This document shows positions 35,011-44,117 of a stretch of 64,000 nucleotides of DNA, one piece after another. The position numbers and the translations under genes are program-made. Numbering within the stretch: position 1 is the first letter of the stretch; every line of letters begins with the position of its first letter. Below the pieces are notes generated by a model. It saw only the letters and a program-made list of their open reading frames with translations. It had not been told where the DNA came from and made no database searches. The stretch spans positions 1,798,001-1,862,000 of the forward strand of contig NZ_CP044427.1 of assembly GCF_008843165.1 (NCBI RefSeq), written 5' to 3'. Origin of the DNA: Ornithinimicrobium pratense (GTDB taxonomy: Bacteria; Actinomycetota; Actinomycetes; Actinomycetales; Dermatophilaceae).

Positions 35011-35769
35011 TCAGACCGCTGCGGTCAAGTAGCGGTCGTAGCCCTCGGCCTCGAGGCGGTCGGCCAGCTCCCGGCCGCCGGACTCGGCGACGCGGCCGCC
35101 CACGAAGACGTGCACGTGGTCGGGCTGGATGTAGCGCAGGATCCGGGTGTAGTGGGTGATGAGCATGACGCCCAGCCCGGTGTTCTCCTTGACCCGGTTC
35201 ACGCCCTCGGAGACGACCTTGAGCGCGTCGATGTCGAGGCCGGAGTCGGTCTCGTCCAGGATCGCGATCTTGGGCTGCAGAAGCTCCATCTGCAGGATCT
35301 CGTGGCGCTTCTTCTCACCGCCGGAGAAGCCCTCGTTGACGTTGCGCTCGGCGAACGAGGAGTCCATGCGCAGCGCGTCCATCGCGACCTTGACGTCCTT
35401 GACCCAGTGGCGCAGCTTGGGGGCCTCGCCGTCGACCGCGGTCTTGGCGGTGCGCAGGAAGTTGGACACGGTCACGCCGGGCACCTCCACGGGGTACTGC
35501 ATGGCCAGGAACAGACCGGCGGAGGCCCGCTCGTCGACCCCCATCCCCAGCACGTCCTCGCCGTCCAGCAGGATCTGGCCCTCGGTGACGGTGTACTTCG
35601 GGTGGCCGGCCACGGCGTAGGCCAGGGTGGACTTGCCTGAGCCGTTCGGACCCATGATCGCGTGAGTCTCATGGGAGTTGATGGTCAGGTCGACGCCGCG
35701 CAGGATCTCCTTGGGCTCGTCCTCGGTCTCCACGCTCACGTGGAGGTTCTTGATCTCAAGAGTGGTCAT
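35011..35769 (-). CDS. sufC: SufC ATPase of the SufBCD scaffold
   Basis: 252-aa ABC-type ATPase: Walker A GPNGSGKSTLAYAVAG, signature FSGGEKKRHEILQM, Walker B IAILDETDSGLDIDAL, H-loop LITHYTRIL. These are the SufC forms of the motifs. Drives conformational change of SufB2C2D-type complexes during cluster assembly. AAGGAGCACC stands before the ATG. Follows the Rieske gene by 43 bp. Confidence 0.97.
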   Translation of the reverse strand: MTTLEIKNLHVSVETEDEPKEILRGVDLTINSHETHAIMGPNGSGKSTLAYAVAGHPKYTVTEGQILLDGEDVLGMGVDERASAGLFLAMQYPVEVPGVTVSNFLRTAKTAVDGEAPKLRHWVKDVKVAMDALRMDSSFAERNVNEGFSGGEKKRHEILQMELLQPKIAILDETDSGLDIDALKVVSEGVNRVKENTGLGVMLITHYTRILRYIQPDHVHVFVGGRVAESGGRELADRLEAEGYDRYLTAAV

Positions 35770-35812
35770 GGTGCTCCTTCGGGAAGCAGTTCGTCGGGTA
35801 GGTGGTGAGGCG

Positions 35813-36136
35813 TCAGGCGGCGAGGGTCACGTAGACGGACCCGTCATCGGCGACGCTGACGGTGTGCACCGCAATCGGCTGGGTGGCCGGCAGCTGCTTT
35901 GGTTCGCCTGTGGTCATGTCGAACTGGGAGCCGTGCAACCAGCACTCGATGAGACCGCCGTCGACCTCGCCCTCGGCGAGCGAGACGTTGGCGTGGGTGC
36001 AGGTGTCGTCGAAGGCATGGATGCGGCCGGCAGAGTCACGGGCGATGGTCACCCGCCGCCCCTCGATCTCGGCGACGGCCGCACCGACACCTGCGGGCAG
36101 CTCGTCGACCGAGCAGACGCGGACCGGTTCACTCAT
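35813..36136 (-). CDS. Rieske-type [2Fe-2S] ferredoxin in the suf operon
   Basis: 107-aa soluble Rieske protein. Ligands C46-T-H48 and C65-x2-H68 (CTHANVSLAEG ... CWLHGSQFD) are complete and lack the disulfide cysteines of respiratory Rieske proteins, so this is the NirD/BphF-like ferredoxin type. ATGA overlap with sufD and 43 bp before sufC. It probably donates electrons for cluster assembly or reductive sulfur release (inference from position). Confidence 0.93.
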   Translation of the reverse strand: MSEPVRVCSVDELPAGVGAAVAEIEGRRVTIARDSAGRIHAFDDTCTHANVSLAEGEVDGGLIECWLHGSQFDMTTGEPKQLPATQPIAVHTVSVADDGSVYVTLAA

Positions 36137-37245
36137 GCCTGGGCGGGCTCCATGGAGGAGGTCAGCTCCAGCTCGGCGTCGATCGCGGTCATGATGGCCT
36201 CGACCACCTCCGGGACCCCGATCTTGGCGACGATGTCGGCGAAGAAGCCGCGCACCACGAGACGACGGGCGTCCGCCTCGGTGATGCCGCGCGACATCAG
36301 GTAGAAGAGCTGCTCGTCATCGAAGCGACCGGTCGAGCTGGCGTGACCGGCGCCGGCGATGTCGCCGGTCTCGATCTCCAGGTTCGGCACCGAGTCGGCG
36401 CGGGCGCCGTCGGTGAGCACCAGGTTGCGGTTCAGCTCGTAGGTCTCGATGCCCTCGGCCTCCTTGCGGATGAGGACGTCGCCGACCCAGACGGTGCGGG
36501 CGGTCTGCCCCTGCAGGGCGCCCTTGTAGGTCACCAGCGACTGGCACCGGGGGGCGTTGTGGTCCACGAACGAGCGGTGCTCCAAGTGCTGGCCGGCGTC
36601 GGCGAAGTAGACCCCGAGCAGGGTCGCGTCACCGCCGGGCCCGGCGTAGCGGACGTTGGAGTTGACCCGCACGATCCCCCCGCCGAGGGTGACCGAGATG
36701 TGGCGGTAGCGGGCGTCGCGACCGACGAGGGCGTCGTGCTGAGCCAGGTGCACCGCGTCGTCGTCCCAACGCTGCAGGCTGACGACGGTCAGGTCCGCGC
36801 CGTCGCCGACGAGGACCTCCAGGTTGCCGGTGTGGTCCGTGGAGCCGACGTGGTCGAGGATGAACAGTGCCTTGCTGTGCGCACCCGCCTCCAGCACGTA
36901 GTGGGCATTGGAGCGGCGCCCGGCGCCGCGACCGGTGACGGTCACCCGCAGCGGCTCGTCGTAGACGGCCTCCGCCCGGATCTTGACGTGCAGCGCCTCC
37001 TCGGTGTTCCTGCTGGCCACGACCGCGCCGCGGTCCTCAGGCACCAGCGCCGTGCCGCGCGGAGCCTGGCCAGGGGCCAGGGACGGCTGGGCCAGCTGCT
37101 CCTCCGGAAGGTCCAGGGCGTAGTGCGCCGCGTAGTCCTCCCCGTGGTCGTCACTCGGTGCGTCGGCGAAGACGTTGCCCAGCCGGTCGACCGGGGTGAA
37201 GCGCCACTCCTCCTCGCGCCCCGTCGGGACGGGGAAGTCGGCCAC
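36133..37245 (-). CDS. sufD: SufD, Fe-S assembly scaffold subunit (5' end frame-broken)
   Basis: The open frame from GTG 37245 gives 370 aa with the SufD core: DFPVPTGREEEWRFTP, the beta-helix region (HYVLEAGAHSKALFILDHVGSTDHTGN, VSVTLGG-like strands) and the C-terminal SSTGRFDDEQLFYLMSRGITEADARRLVVRGFF shared with SufB. SufD-like residues continue upstream in this frame (DESRASRTRSSDVADF) with no start codon, so the real N-terminus is probably the ATG at 37367, one frame off. See the separate entry for 37246-37367. Partner of SufB and SufC in the scaffold complex. Confidence 0.9.
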   Translation of the reverse strand: MADFPVPTGREEEWRFTPVDRLGNVFADAPSDDHGEDYAAHYALDLPEEQLAQPSLAPGQAPRGTALVPEDRGAVVASRNTEEALHVKIRAEAVYDEPLRVTVTGRGAGRRSNAHYVLEAGAHSKALFILDHVGSTDHTGNLEVLVGDGADLTVVSLQRWDDDAVHLAQHDALVGRDARYRHISVTLGGGIVRVNSNVRYAGPGGDATLLGVYFADAGQHLEHRSFVDHNAPRCQSLVTYKGALQGQTARTVWVGDVLIRKEAEGIETYELNRNLVLTDGARADSVPNLEIETGDIAGAGHASSTGRFDDEQLFYLMSRGITEADARRLVVRGFFADIVAKIGVPEVVEAIMTAIDAELELTSSMEPAQA

Positions 37246-37367
37246 GTCGGAGGAGCGCGTGCGCGAGGCGCGCGACTCGTCCGGTATGCGGTGGTCCCCC
37301 CGATCTGGCTTGAGGGGTCCTGGTGATCCACGGACGTCTCGGCGGGCTCGTTCATCAGAAGCGACAT
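37246..37367 (-). other. sufD: Likely true 5' end of sufD, out of frame by one base
   Basis: ATG 37367 lies 1 nt after the sufB stop, with AAGGAG placed ideally upstream. It opens a frame MSLLMNEPAETSVDHQDPSS that meets a run of six C (37296-37301 on the plus strand). One extra base in this run would join it to the SufD frame, giving about 411 aa, a normal SufD length. Either a sequencing indel or a real mutation; expression from GTG 37245 alone would remove about 41 residues. Confidence 0.7.
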
Positions 37368-37368
37368 A

Positions 37369-38790
37369 TCAGCCGACGGCTCCTTCCATCTGCAGCTCGA
37401 TGAGGCGGTTCAGCTCGAGGGCATACTCCATGGGCAGCTCACGGGCGATGGGCTCGACGAACCCGCGCACGATCATCGCCATGGCCTCGGTCTCGGACAG
37501 GCCTCGGGACATGAGGTAGAACATCTGGTCCGCGGACACCTTGGAGACGGTGGCCTCGTGACCCATCTGCACGTCGTCCTCGCGGACGTCGACGTAGGGG
37601 TAGGTGTCGGACCGGGAGATCTGGTCGACCAACAGTGCGTCGCAGACCACGGAGGACTTGCTGTGGTGGGCACCCTCCAGGATCTGCACCAGTCCGCGGT
37701 AGGAGCTGCGCCCACCGCCCCGGGCCACCGACTTGGAGACGATGGTCGAGGACGTGTACGGGGCGGCGTGCACCATCTTGGACCCGGCGTCCTGGTGCTG
37801 ACCCTCGCCGGAGAAGGCGACCGACAGGGTCTCGCCCTTGGAGTGCGCACCCAGCAGGTAGACGGCCGGGTACTTCATCGTCACCTTGGAACCGATGTTG
37901 CCATCGATCCACTCCATGGTGGCGCCCTCCTCGCAGGTGGCGCGCTTGGTGACCAGGTTGTAGACGTTGTTCGACCAGTTCTGGATGGTCGTGTAGCGCA
38001 CCCGGGCGTTCTTCTTGACAATGATCTCCACCACCGCCGAGTGCAGGCTGTCGGTCTTGTAGATCGGCGCCGTGCAGCCCTCGACGTAATGCACCGAGGA
38101 GCCTTCGTCGGCGATGATCAGGGTCCGCTCGAACTGGCCCATGTTCTCGGTGTTGATCCGGAAGTAGGCCTGCAGCGGGATCTCGACCTGGACGCCCTTG
38201 GGGACATAGATGAACGAGCCGCCCGACCAGACCGAGGCGTTCAGCGCGGCGAACTTGTTGTCGCCGGTCGGGATGACCGAGCCGAAGTACTCCTTGAACA
38301 GGTCCTCGTGCTCGCGCAGCGCGGTGTCGGTGTCCAGGAAGAGGACGCCCTGCTCTTCCAGGTCCTCACGGATCTGGTGGTAGACGACCTCAGACTCGTA
38401 CTGCGCGGCGACACCGGCGACCAGGCGCTGCTTCTCGGCCTCCGGGATGCCCAGGCGGTCGTAGGTGTTCTTGATGTCCTCGGGCAGGTCCTCCCAGCTG
38501 GTGGCCTGCCGCTCCGTGGACCGCACGAAGTACTTGATGTTGTCGAAGTCGATGCCCGACAGGTCCGCGCCCCAGTGCGGCATCGGCTTCTTGCCGAAGA
38601 GTCGCAGGCCCTTCAACCGGGCCTGCAGCATCCAGTCAGGCTCGTTCTTCATCCCGGAGATGCCGCGGACGACATCCTCGGACAGACCTCGGCGTGCGGA
38701 GGCGCCCGCCTCGTCGCTGTCGGCCCAGCCGTACTCGTACTTGCCCAGGTCCTTCAAACCGGGGTTGAGCTCCTCGATGTTGGTGCTCAT
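37369..38790 (-). CDS. sufB: SufB, Fe-S assembly scaffold subunit
   Basis: 473-aa SufB, the main cluster-building subunit. It contains [37 protein letters not shown], the beta-helix core with [57 protein letters not shown] (conserved Cys region) and [17 protein letters not shown]. Length is normal. AGAGGACGTGAG precedes the ATG. Follows sufR by 26 bp and so is under the sufR promoter. Confidence 0.97.
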   Translation of the reverse strand: MSTNIEELNPGLKDLGKYEYGWADSDEAGASARRGLSEDVVRGISGMKNEPDWMLQARLKGLRLFGKKPMPHWGADLSGIDFDNIKYFVRSTERQATSWEDLPEDIKNTYDRLGIPEAEKQRLVAGVAAQYESEVVYHQIREDLEEQGVLFLDTDTALREHEDLFKEYFGSVIPTGDNKFAALNASVWSGGSFIYVPKGVQVEIPLQAYFRINTENMGQFERTLIIADEGSSVHYVEGCTAPIYKTDSLHSAVVEIIVKKNARVRYTTIQNWSNNVYNLVTKRATCEEGATMEWIDGNIGSKVTMKYPAVYLLGAHSKGETLSVAFSGEGQHQDAGSKMVHAAPYTSSTIVSKSVARGGGRSSYRGLVQILEGAHHSKSSVVCDALLVDQISRSDTYPYVDVREDDVQMGHEATVSKVSADQMFYLMSRGLSETEAMAMIVRGFVEPIARELPMEYALELNRLIELQMEGAVG

Positions 38791-38815
38791 CTCACGTCCT
38801 CTCGTCGGCGGGGGG

Positions 38816-39616
38816 TTACGGGGTGTGCTCAGTGGTGCGCTCGGTGGTGTGCTGAGTGGTGCGCTCGGGTATGGCGTAGGGCCGGGGCGGCGCGTTGGCC
38901 GCCTGCTCCGGGGTGGGGGGCCCGGTGCCGAAGGCGCCGGTGGGCACGTAGGTGGTGCAGACGTGCTCGCCGCCGGCCAGCGTAGCCAACCGCTGGACGT
39001 GGACTCCCAGCACCCTGGAGATGACCTCGGTCTCGGCGTCGCAGAACTGGCGGAACTCGCTGGCGATGGAGCGCACCGGGCAGTGGCCCTGGCACAGCTG
39101 GATCCCGGCCAGCCCGGTGCCGACGCCCACGGGGCGGGTGGAGGCGGCGAAACCTTCTTCGGACATGGCCCGGGCCAGCGCGCCGGCGCGGGTGTCCAGG
39201 TCGTCGCGGCCCCCTTCCTCGACCGCGCGCTCCACGGCGGCGCTCAGCTTGACCTCCAGCTCGGCCATCCGCTCCTCGGCGAAGGCATCGACGGCCTCAG
39301 GGCCGGCGGTGTCGGCGAGGTAGTGCAACGCGGCGGTCGCGACGCCGCTGTAGTTGGTCCGGGACTGGTCCTGGCCGAGCGGGGTGAGCACGTAGGAGCG
39401 GGCGGGGCGACCCCGACCACGCTTGCCCGCGACCGGGCCGTCGTGCTCGGTGATGAGCCCGGCCTCCCGCAGAGCGTCGAGGTGGCGGCGCACGGCGGCC
39501 GGCGTCAGGCCCAACTCTCCGGCAAGAGCAGAGGCGCTGACCGGCCCCCGCTCACCCACGGCACGGCGCACCCGGTCGCGGGTCCGCGACTCGTCATGCA
39601 CCTCGGCCAAATTCAC
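38816..39616 (-). CDS. sufR: SufR-like Fe-S responsive transcriptional repressor
   Basis: 266-aa ArsR/DeoR-like winged helix regulator. The HTH is near residues 20-60 ([29 protein letters not shown]), the wing [14 protein letters not shown]. The C-terminal cluster site has Cys175, Cys179, Cys192 and Cys220, where the C-x12-C-x27-C part is the SufR pattern that holds an Fe-S cluster. A His/Thr-rich tail ([14 protein letters not shown]) ends the protein. I chose GTG 39616; the frame is open to TTG 39652, but a palindrome and a -10-like box lie in between. It heads the suf operon and should repress it when clusters are plentiful. Confidence 0.88.
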   Translation of the reverse strand: MNLAEVHDESRTRDRVRRAVGERGPVSASALAGELGLTPAAVRRHLDALREAGLITEHDGPVAGKRGRGRPARSYVLTPLGQDQSRTNYSGVATAALHYLADTAGPEAVDAFAEERMAELEVKLSAAVERAVEEGGRDDLDTRAGALARAMSEEGFAASTRPVGVGTGLAGIQLCQGHCPVRSIASEFRQFCDAETEVISRVLGVHVQRLATLAGGEHVCTTYVPTGAFGTGPPTPEQAANAPPRPYAIPERTTQHTTERTTEHTP

Positions 39617-39629
39617 TATGCCATTGTGA
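39613..39629. promoter_or_regulatory. Palindromic operator-like site at sufR start
   Basis: TCACTAT-GCC-ATTGTGA, 7-bp arms with one mismatch. It spans the minus-strand -10-like box CACAAT (6 nt before GTG 39616) and reaches the start codon. A TTGGAG lies 18 nt upstream of the box as a possible -35. Placement fits an autorepressor site for SufR on a leaderless promoter; binding itself is inference. Confidence 0.5.
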
Positions 39630-39658
39630 CCTATTTCGCGCACGGACTCCAATCCGAG

Positions 39659-40426
39659 CTAGTCCGACCAGCGCAGGAGGCGACGGGCCAACAGCCCCGC
39701 GACCACGGCCCAGACCAGCAAGGTCAGCAGCGGGGCCCAGGCGAGGGCCCCGTGAACTAGCGCGGAGCGCAGCATGTCGCCCAGGGCGGCCGAGGGGAGA
39801 AGGGAGACCACGGTGGTTAGGGCGCCGGGCAGCGCCCCCGCGGGGACGAGAACCCCACCGCCGGCGGCCAGCAGGACCCAGACCAGGTTGGCCAGACCGA
39901 GCACGGCCTCGGCGCGCAGCGACCCGCCCAGGCAGGCGGCGAGAGCCGCGAACGCCGCGGTGCCCAGCAGCACGGCGAGCAGGGCGGGCAGCAGACCGAC
40001 CAGCGACGGGCGCCAGCCCAGGGCCAAGGCCGTGCCGCCGAGCACGACCAGTTGGATCGCCAGCACCACCAGCACCGACAGCGCCTTGGCCATGAGCAGG
40101 CCGCCGCGACCCAGCGGGGTGGTGCCCAGCAGCCGCAGCACCCCCCACCGACGCTCGAAGCCCATGAGGATGGCCTGGCCGGTGAAGGCGGTGGACATCA
40201 CGGCCAGCGCGATCACCCCGGGGGCGACCACGTCGATGCGGTCCACCCCCTCGAACGCGCCGACCGACAGGTCGGGGTAGGGCACGAAGGTGAGCCCGAC
40301 CAAGGCCATCAGCGGCAGGACGACGGAGATGAGCAACTGCTCCCCGTGTCGCAGGAGGCCGGCGGCCTCGAACCGGGCCTGGGCCAGGACACGGGTGGGG
40401 GTGGGGGCGGGGGCAGGGGCGCTCAC
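39659..40426 (-). CDS. ABC-2 type transporter permease
   Basis: 255-aa membrane protein with about six TM helices in the ABC-2 pattern: LLRHGEQLLISVVLPLMALVGLTFV (TM1), APGVIALAVMSTAFTGQAILMGFERRWGVLRLLGTTPLGRGGLLMAKAL (coupling region), then four hydrophobic segments to LLVWAVVAGLLARRLLRW. GTG 40426 overlaps the ATPase stop (GTGA). Together they form an exporter or drug-type ABC transporter of unknown substrate. It ends 43 bp before sufR, on the same strand. Confidence 0.9.
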   Translation of the reverse strand: MSAPAPAPTPTRVLAQARFEAAGLLRHGEQLLISVVLPLMALVGLTFVPYPDLSVGAFEGVDRIDVVAPGVIALAVMSTAFTGQAILMGFERRWGVLRLLGTTPLGRGGLLMAKALSVLVVLAIQLVVLGGTALALGWRPSLVGLLPALLAVLLGTAAFAALAACLGGSLRAEAVLGLANLVWVLLAAGGGVLVPAGALPGALTTVVSLLPSAALGDMLRSALVHGALAWAPLLTLLVWAVVAGLLARRLLRWSD

Positions 40427-41178
40427 CGGTCGGACTCCTGCGGGCTGGTGTGAATGGTCGAGCGGGCGGCGTCGGTGAGCGCGAAGTAGGTCTCCTCCAG
40501 GCCCCGCTCGCCGGCCACCTCGGCCACCGTGCCGCGGGCCACGGCCCGGCCGCCGACGATGACCACGATCCGGTCGGCCAGCCGCTCGGCCTCGTCGAAG
40601 GAGTGAGTGGTGACCACCATGGCCGTCCCCGCGTCGGCCTGCTCGCGGATCAGGGCGTGGACCTCGCGCCGCGCGTGCGGGTCCAGGCCGGCGGCAGGCT
40701 CGTCCAGGAAGGCCACCTCGGGGCGCCCGACCAGTGCCGCCGCCAGCGCGACCCGCTGGCGCTGCCCGCCGGAGAGCCGGCGGACGGTGGTCTGCCGGAA
40801 GTCGTGGATGCCCAGGCGCGCGGCGAGGGCGTCGACGTCGGCCGGCTCGGTCCAGAAGCGGGCCAGGTGCGCCAGCAGGGCCAGCGGCCGCACCGACTGG
40901 GGCAGGCCACCGTCCTGCAGCATGACCCCCACCCGGGCCCGGTGCTCGGCGCTGGCCCCCCACGGGTCGGTCCCCAGCACACGCACGGTCCCGCCGTCGG
41001 GACGCTGCAGCCCGGTCGCGATCTCTACGGCCGTCGTCTTGCCGGCCCCGTTGGGGCCCAGCACGCAGGTGACCTCCCCGGCGGCCGCCTCCCAGGTCAG
41101 CCCGCGCAGCGCCTCGACCCTGCCGAACCGACGCTGCACGGAGTCCATGAGCAGGGCGGCGGTCGGGGCGGGGGTCAC
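40423..41178 (-). CDS. ABC-2 type transporter ATPase
   Basis: 251-aa ABC ATPase: GPNGAGKTTAVEIATGL (Walker A), MLQDGG Q-loop, LSGGQRQRVALAAALVG (signature), VAFLDEPAAGLDP (Walker B), VVTTHSFDEAERLADRI (H-loop), as in DrrA/CcmA-type subunits. GTG 41178 lies inside a palindrome GTCAC-GAT-GTGAC, and TAGACT stands 8 nt upstream. Operon with the permease that follows. Confidence 0.92.
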   Translation of the reverse strand: MTPAPTAALLMDSVQRRFGRVEALRGLTWEAAAGEVTCVLGPNGAGKTTAVEIATGLQRPDGGTVRVLGTDPWGASAEHRARVGVMLQDGGLPQSVRPLALLAHLARFWTEPADVDALAARLGIHDFRQTTVRRLSGGQRQRVALAAALVGRPEVAFLDEPAAGLDPHARREVHALIREQADAGTAMVVTTHSFDEAERLADRIVVIVGGRAVARGTVAEVAGERGLEETYFALTDAARSTIHTSPQESDR

Positions 41179-41186
41179 GATGTGAC
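41174..41186. promoter_or_regulatory. Palindrome at the start of the ABC ATPase gene
   Basis: GTCAC-GAT-GTGAC, perfect 5-bp arms, covering the GTG start codon and lying just downstream of a TAGACT -10-like box (41187-41192, minus strand). Could be an operator. A short perfect palindrome can occur by chance. Confidence 0.3.
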
Positions 41187-41229
41187 AGTCTAGATCGGCG
41201 GGCTGGGTGGGCCGTGTGCAGGATGGGGT

Positions 41230-42075
41230 ATGGAGCAGCGTCAGCGCAGGGGCCTACAGCCCTGGAGGTGGGTTGTCGCTGCCGCCATCATGCTGACCCT
41301 GCTGGGAGGAGTGGTGTCCGTGGGACAACGAGGCCTGATCTACTTCCCCGACCGGTCCGCGCCCCCACCCGCGACCGAGGTGGTTCCCGGCGCCCGGGAC
41401 GTCACCTTGTCCACGCACGACGGGCTGGAGCTGACCGCCTGGCTGGTCCCGGCCCGGCCTGACCTAGATGACGGCGTCGCCGTGCTCTTCCTGCCCGGGA
41501 ACGGCGGCAACCGGGCCGGTCGGGTCCAGATCGCCGAGCACCTCTCCGAGCGGGGCCTGACGGTGCTGCTGGTGGACTACCGCGGTTACGGCGGCAACCC
41601 GGGCCGACCCTCCGAGAGCGGGCTGGCCGCGGACGCCCTGGCCGCGCAGGAGCGGCTGGTGGCCGAGGGCTTCGACCAGGACCGGCAGGTGTATGTCGGT
41701 GAGTCGCTCGGCACCGGCGTGGCGGCGGCTCTGGCAGCAGCCCGCCCGCCCGCCGGAATGCTGCTGCGTTCCCCCTTCACCGAGCTGGCCGACGTCGGTC
41801 GCACCCACTACCCGTGGCTGCCGGTCGGCCTGCTGCTGCGGGACCGTTACCCGGTCCTCGCCCACATCCGCGAGCTGGAGGTGCCGGTGACCGTCGTCCG
41901 GGGCACGGCCGACCAGGTGGTGCCCACCTCGCTCAGCGAGCAGGTGGCCCGGGCCACCCCACACCTGGTGGAAGAGCTGGTGCTGGACGGGGCCGGGCAC
42001 AACGACGCGGTGATGGTCGGGGCCGAACTGGCCGACGCCGTGGTCCGTCTGGTCGACGCGGCGGTCGGGCGCTGA
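41230..42075 (+). CDS. Alpha/beta hydrolase with N-terminal membrane anchor
   Basis: 281-aa protein. An N-terminal TM/signal segment (RWVVAAAIMLTLLGGVVSVGQRG) is followed by an alpha/beta hydrolase of the BEM46/YqkD-like group. Features: LFLPGNGGNRAGRVQIAEHLSERGLTVLLVDYRGYGGNPG (oxyanion loop), nucleophile Ser in VGESLGTGVAA, Asp in RGTADQVVP and His in GAGHND. Probably acts at or outside the membrane; substrate unknown. Divergent from the ABC ATPase and convergent with ctaA (6-bp gap). Confidence 0.9.
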   Translation: MEQRQRRGLQPWRWVVAAAIMLTLLGGVVSVGQRGLIYFPDRSAPPPATEVVPGARDVTLSTHDGLELTAWLVPARPDLDDGVAVLFLPGNGGNRAGRVQIAEHLSERGLTVLLVDYRGYGGNPGRPSESGLAADALAAQERLVAEGFDQDRQVYVGESLGTGVAAALAAARPPAGMLLRSPFTELADVGRTHYPWLPVGLLLRDRYPVLAHIRELEVPVTVVRGTADQVVPTSLSEQVARATPHLVEELVLDGAGHNDAVMVGAELADAVVRLVDAAVGR

Positions 42076-42081
42076 GGAGCC

Positions 42082-43116
42082 TCAGGCGCTCGCCGAGGCC
42101 CGGTCCGTCGGGGTGGCCGGCGCGACGGGCGTCTCCTGCGCACTGGCGGAGACGGCATACAACTTCTCGGTAGTCATGGTGATGACTGCGGCGAGCGCCG
42201 CGGCCCCCGCCATGTGCATCCCGACCGCCAGCTCAGGGACACCGTTGAAGAACTGGTAGTAGCCGATTGCGGCCTGGGCGAGGACGAGCAGGGTCAGCGC
42301 GAGGAGGATCCGACGGACCGGCGCCGGCCAGCGCAGCCAGAAGGCGACCCCCAGGCAGATGGCCGTGGTGGCGGTGAGAACGTAGACGGGGACCACGTGC
42401 ACGCGGGTGATGACATAGGGGTCGAACAGCAGCCGCGACACCTCCCCGGCGTCGCCGGAGTGCGGGCCGGTGCCGGTGACGAGAGTGCCGAGGTAGACGG
42501 CCAGGAAGCCGCTGGCCGCCAGGACCGCGCCCAGGACCCGGGCCGCTCCCCGGTCCCGGCCGGCGAGCTGCCCCTTGCGCTCGGCGACGGCCACGTGCTC
42601 CAGCGAGGCCCGTCGGGTCCGGTTGACCAGGACGCTGGCGACCGCGACCAGGACCGCGGAGACCACGAAGTGGATCCCGACCACCCAGGGGTTGAGCCCG
42701 GTCCGCACGGTGATGCCGCCGATGACGGCCTGCAGGATGATGCCCAGCCCGATGGCCAGCGCCAGTTTCCAGAACAGCGGGTGCCGCACCCGCAGTCGCC
42801 AGACGGACGCGAAGGTGAGCAGCGCGACGACGACCAGCACGAAGGTCAGCATGCGGTTGCCGAACTCGATCACGCCGTGCAGGCCCATCTCGGGGGTGTT
42901 CGTCCACGACTCGTCGGTGCACCGGGGCCAGGTCGGGCAGCCCAGCCCGCTGCCGGTGAGCCGGACCGCTCCCCCGGTGACGATGAGGAGTGCGTTGGCC
43001 ACCAATGAGGCCCAGGCCAGCACGCGCACCCACCGGGTCACGTGCGTGGGGATGAGGAAGGACGCGAGCGCAGATCGGGCGGGCGAGGGGGCTGGGGAGG
43101 TGCTAGAGGTGCTCAT
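42082..43116 (-). CDS. ctaA: Heme A synthase
   Basis: 344-aa membrane protein (eight TM helices) that oxidises heme O to heme A for aa3 oxidase. Seen are ANALLIVTGGAVRLTGSGLGCPTWPRC, the conserved Glu and His in MGLHGVIEFGNRMLTFVLV, WVVGIHFVVSAVLVAVA, and in the second half TRVHVVPVYVLTAT and GMHMAGAAALAAVI with their His ligands. A CX-type Cys pair is present (Cys near GCPTWPRC). ATG 43116; longer open frames upstream cross ctaB and are shadows. Lies 35 bp downstream of ctaB. Confidence 0.94.
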   Translation of the reverse strand: MSTSSTSPAPSPARSALASFLIPTHVTRWVRVLAWASLVANALLIVTGGAVRLTGSGLGCPTWPRCTDESWTNTPEMGLHGVIEFGNRMLTFVLVVVALLTFASVWRLRVRHPLFWKLALAIGLGIILQAVIGGITVRTGLNPWVVGIHFVVSAVLVAVASVLVNRTRRASLEHVAVAERKGQLAGRDRGAARVLGAVLAASGFLAVYLGTLVTGTGPHSGDAGEVSRLLFDPYVITRVHVVPVYVLTATTAICLGVAFWLRWPAPVRRILLALTLLVLAQAAIGYYQFFNGVPELAVGMHMAGAAALAAVITMTTEKLYAVSASAQETPVAPATPTDRASASA

Positions 43117-43151
43117 GGCCTTCGGTCTCGCAGACTGCGGTGGAGCGGGGG

Positions 43152-44117
43152 TCACAGCGGCAGCGGGTAGTGCAGCAGCGGGTCGACCGCGACCCCCAGG
43201 AAGAGCAGGGTCAGGTAGCTGATCGAGTAGTGGAACAAGCGCATCGCGCCCAGCGACTTGCCGGTCACGCCGGCCCTGGCCCGGATGTGCAGGCGGTGGG
43301 ACTCCACGACGAAGAGCGCCCCGGAGACCACCGCGACCACGGCATATACCCACCCCATCGGCGCCACCGGGACGAGCACGAGCGAGGCCAGGACGGTCGC
43401 CCACGCATAGATGACGACCTGCCGGCCGACCGCGGTGTCCTCGGCGACGACCGGCAGCATCGGCACGCCGGCGTTGGCGTAGTCCTCGCGGAAGCGCATC
43501 GACAGCGGCCAGTAGTGCGGCGGTGTCCAGAAGAAGACGACCAGGAAGAGGATGACCGCCGACCACGACAGCGAGTTGGAGACCGCCGACCAGCCGATCA
43601 GCACGGGCATGCACCCGGCGACCCCGCCCCACACGATGTTCTGGCTGGTCCGGCGCTTGAGCACCATGGTGTAGAAGACGACGTAGAGGAGGATTGCGCC
43701 CAGCGCTAGCCAGGCCGAGAACCAGTTGACCACGAGCCCGAGCCAGAGGACCGAGGCCACGCCCAGGACCCCGCCGAAGACGACCGCGTTGCGCACCGGG
43801 ATAGTGCCGGTGACCAGCGGCCGGTTGGCGGTGCGATGCATCTGGGCGTCGATGTCGCGGTCCAGGACGCAGTTGAGGGTGTTGGCCGAGGCGGCCGCCA
43901 GGGTGCCGCCGACCAGGGTGGCGACGATGAGCCAGACCGGGGGCACCCCGCGCTGGGCGAGGAACATCACCGGGAAGGTGGTGACCAGCAACAGCTCGAT
44001 GATCCGCGGCTTGGTCAGTGACACGTAGTCGCGGACGACCGCGCCGGCCCCTCGGCGGCCCGGCTGACCCTCGTGTCCCTGGACCGGGGGCGCAGATCGT
44101 GGGTCGAGCGAGGTCAC
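43152..44117 (-). CDS. ctaB: Protoheme IX farnesyltransferase (heme O synthase)
   Basis: 321-aa UbiA-family membrane prenyltransferase. First Asp-rich site [26 protein letters not shown], second region around [28 protein letters not shown], nine or so TM helices, and the N-terminal [27 protein letters not shown], as in CtaB/CyoE. It makes heme O from heme B; CtaA next to it makes heme A. GTG 44117 has AAGGA upstream, so I prefer it to the frame from 44162. Divergent from tkt. Confidence 0.95.
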   Translation of the reverse strand: MTSLDPRSAPPVQGHEGQPGRRGAGAVVRDYVSLTKPRIIELLLVTTFPVMFLAQRGVPPVWLIVATLVGGTLAAASANTLNCVLDRDIDAQMHRTANRPLVTGTIPVRNAVVFGGVLGVASVLWLGLVVNWFSAWLALGAILLYVVFYTMVLKRRTSQNIVWGGVAGCMPVLIGWSAVSNSLSWSAVILFLVVFFWTPPHYWPLSMRFREDYANAGVPMLPVVAEDTAVGRQVVIYAWATVLASLVLVPVAPMGWVYAVVAVVSGALFVVESHRLHIRARAGVTGKSLGAMRLFHYSISYLTLLFLGVAVDPLLHYPLPL

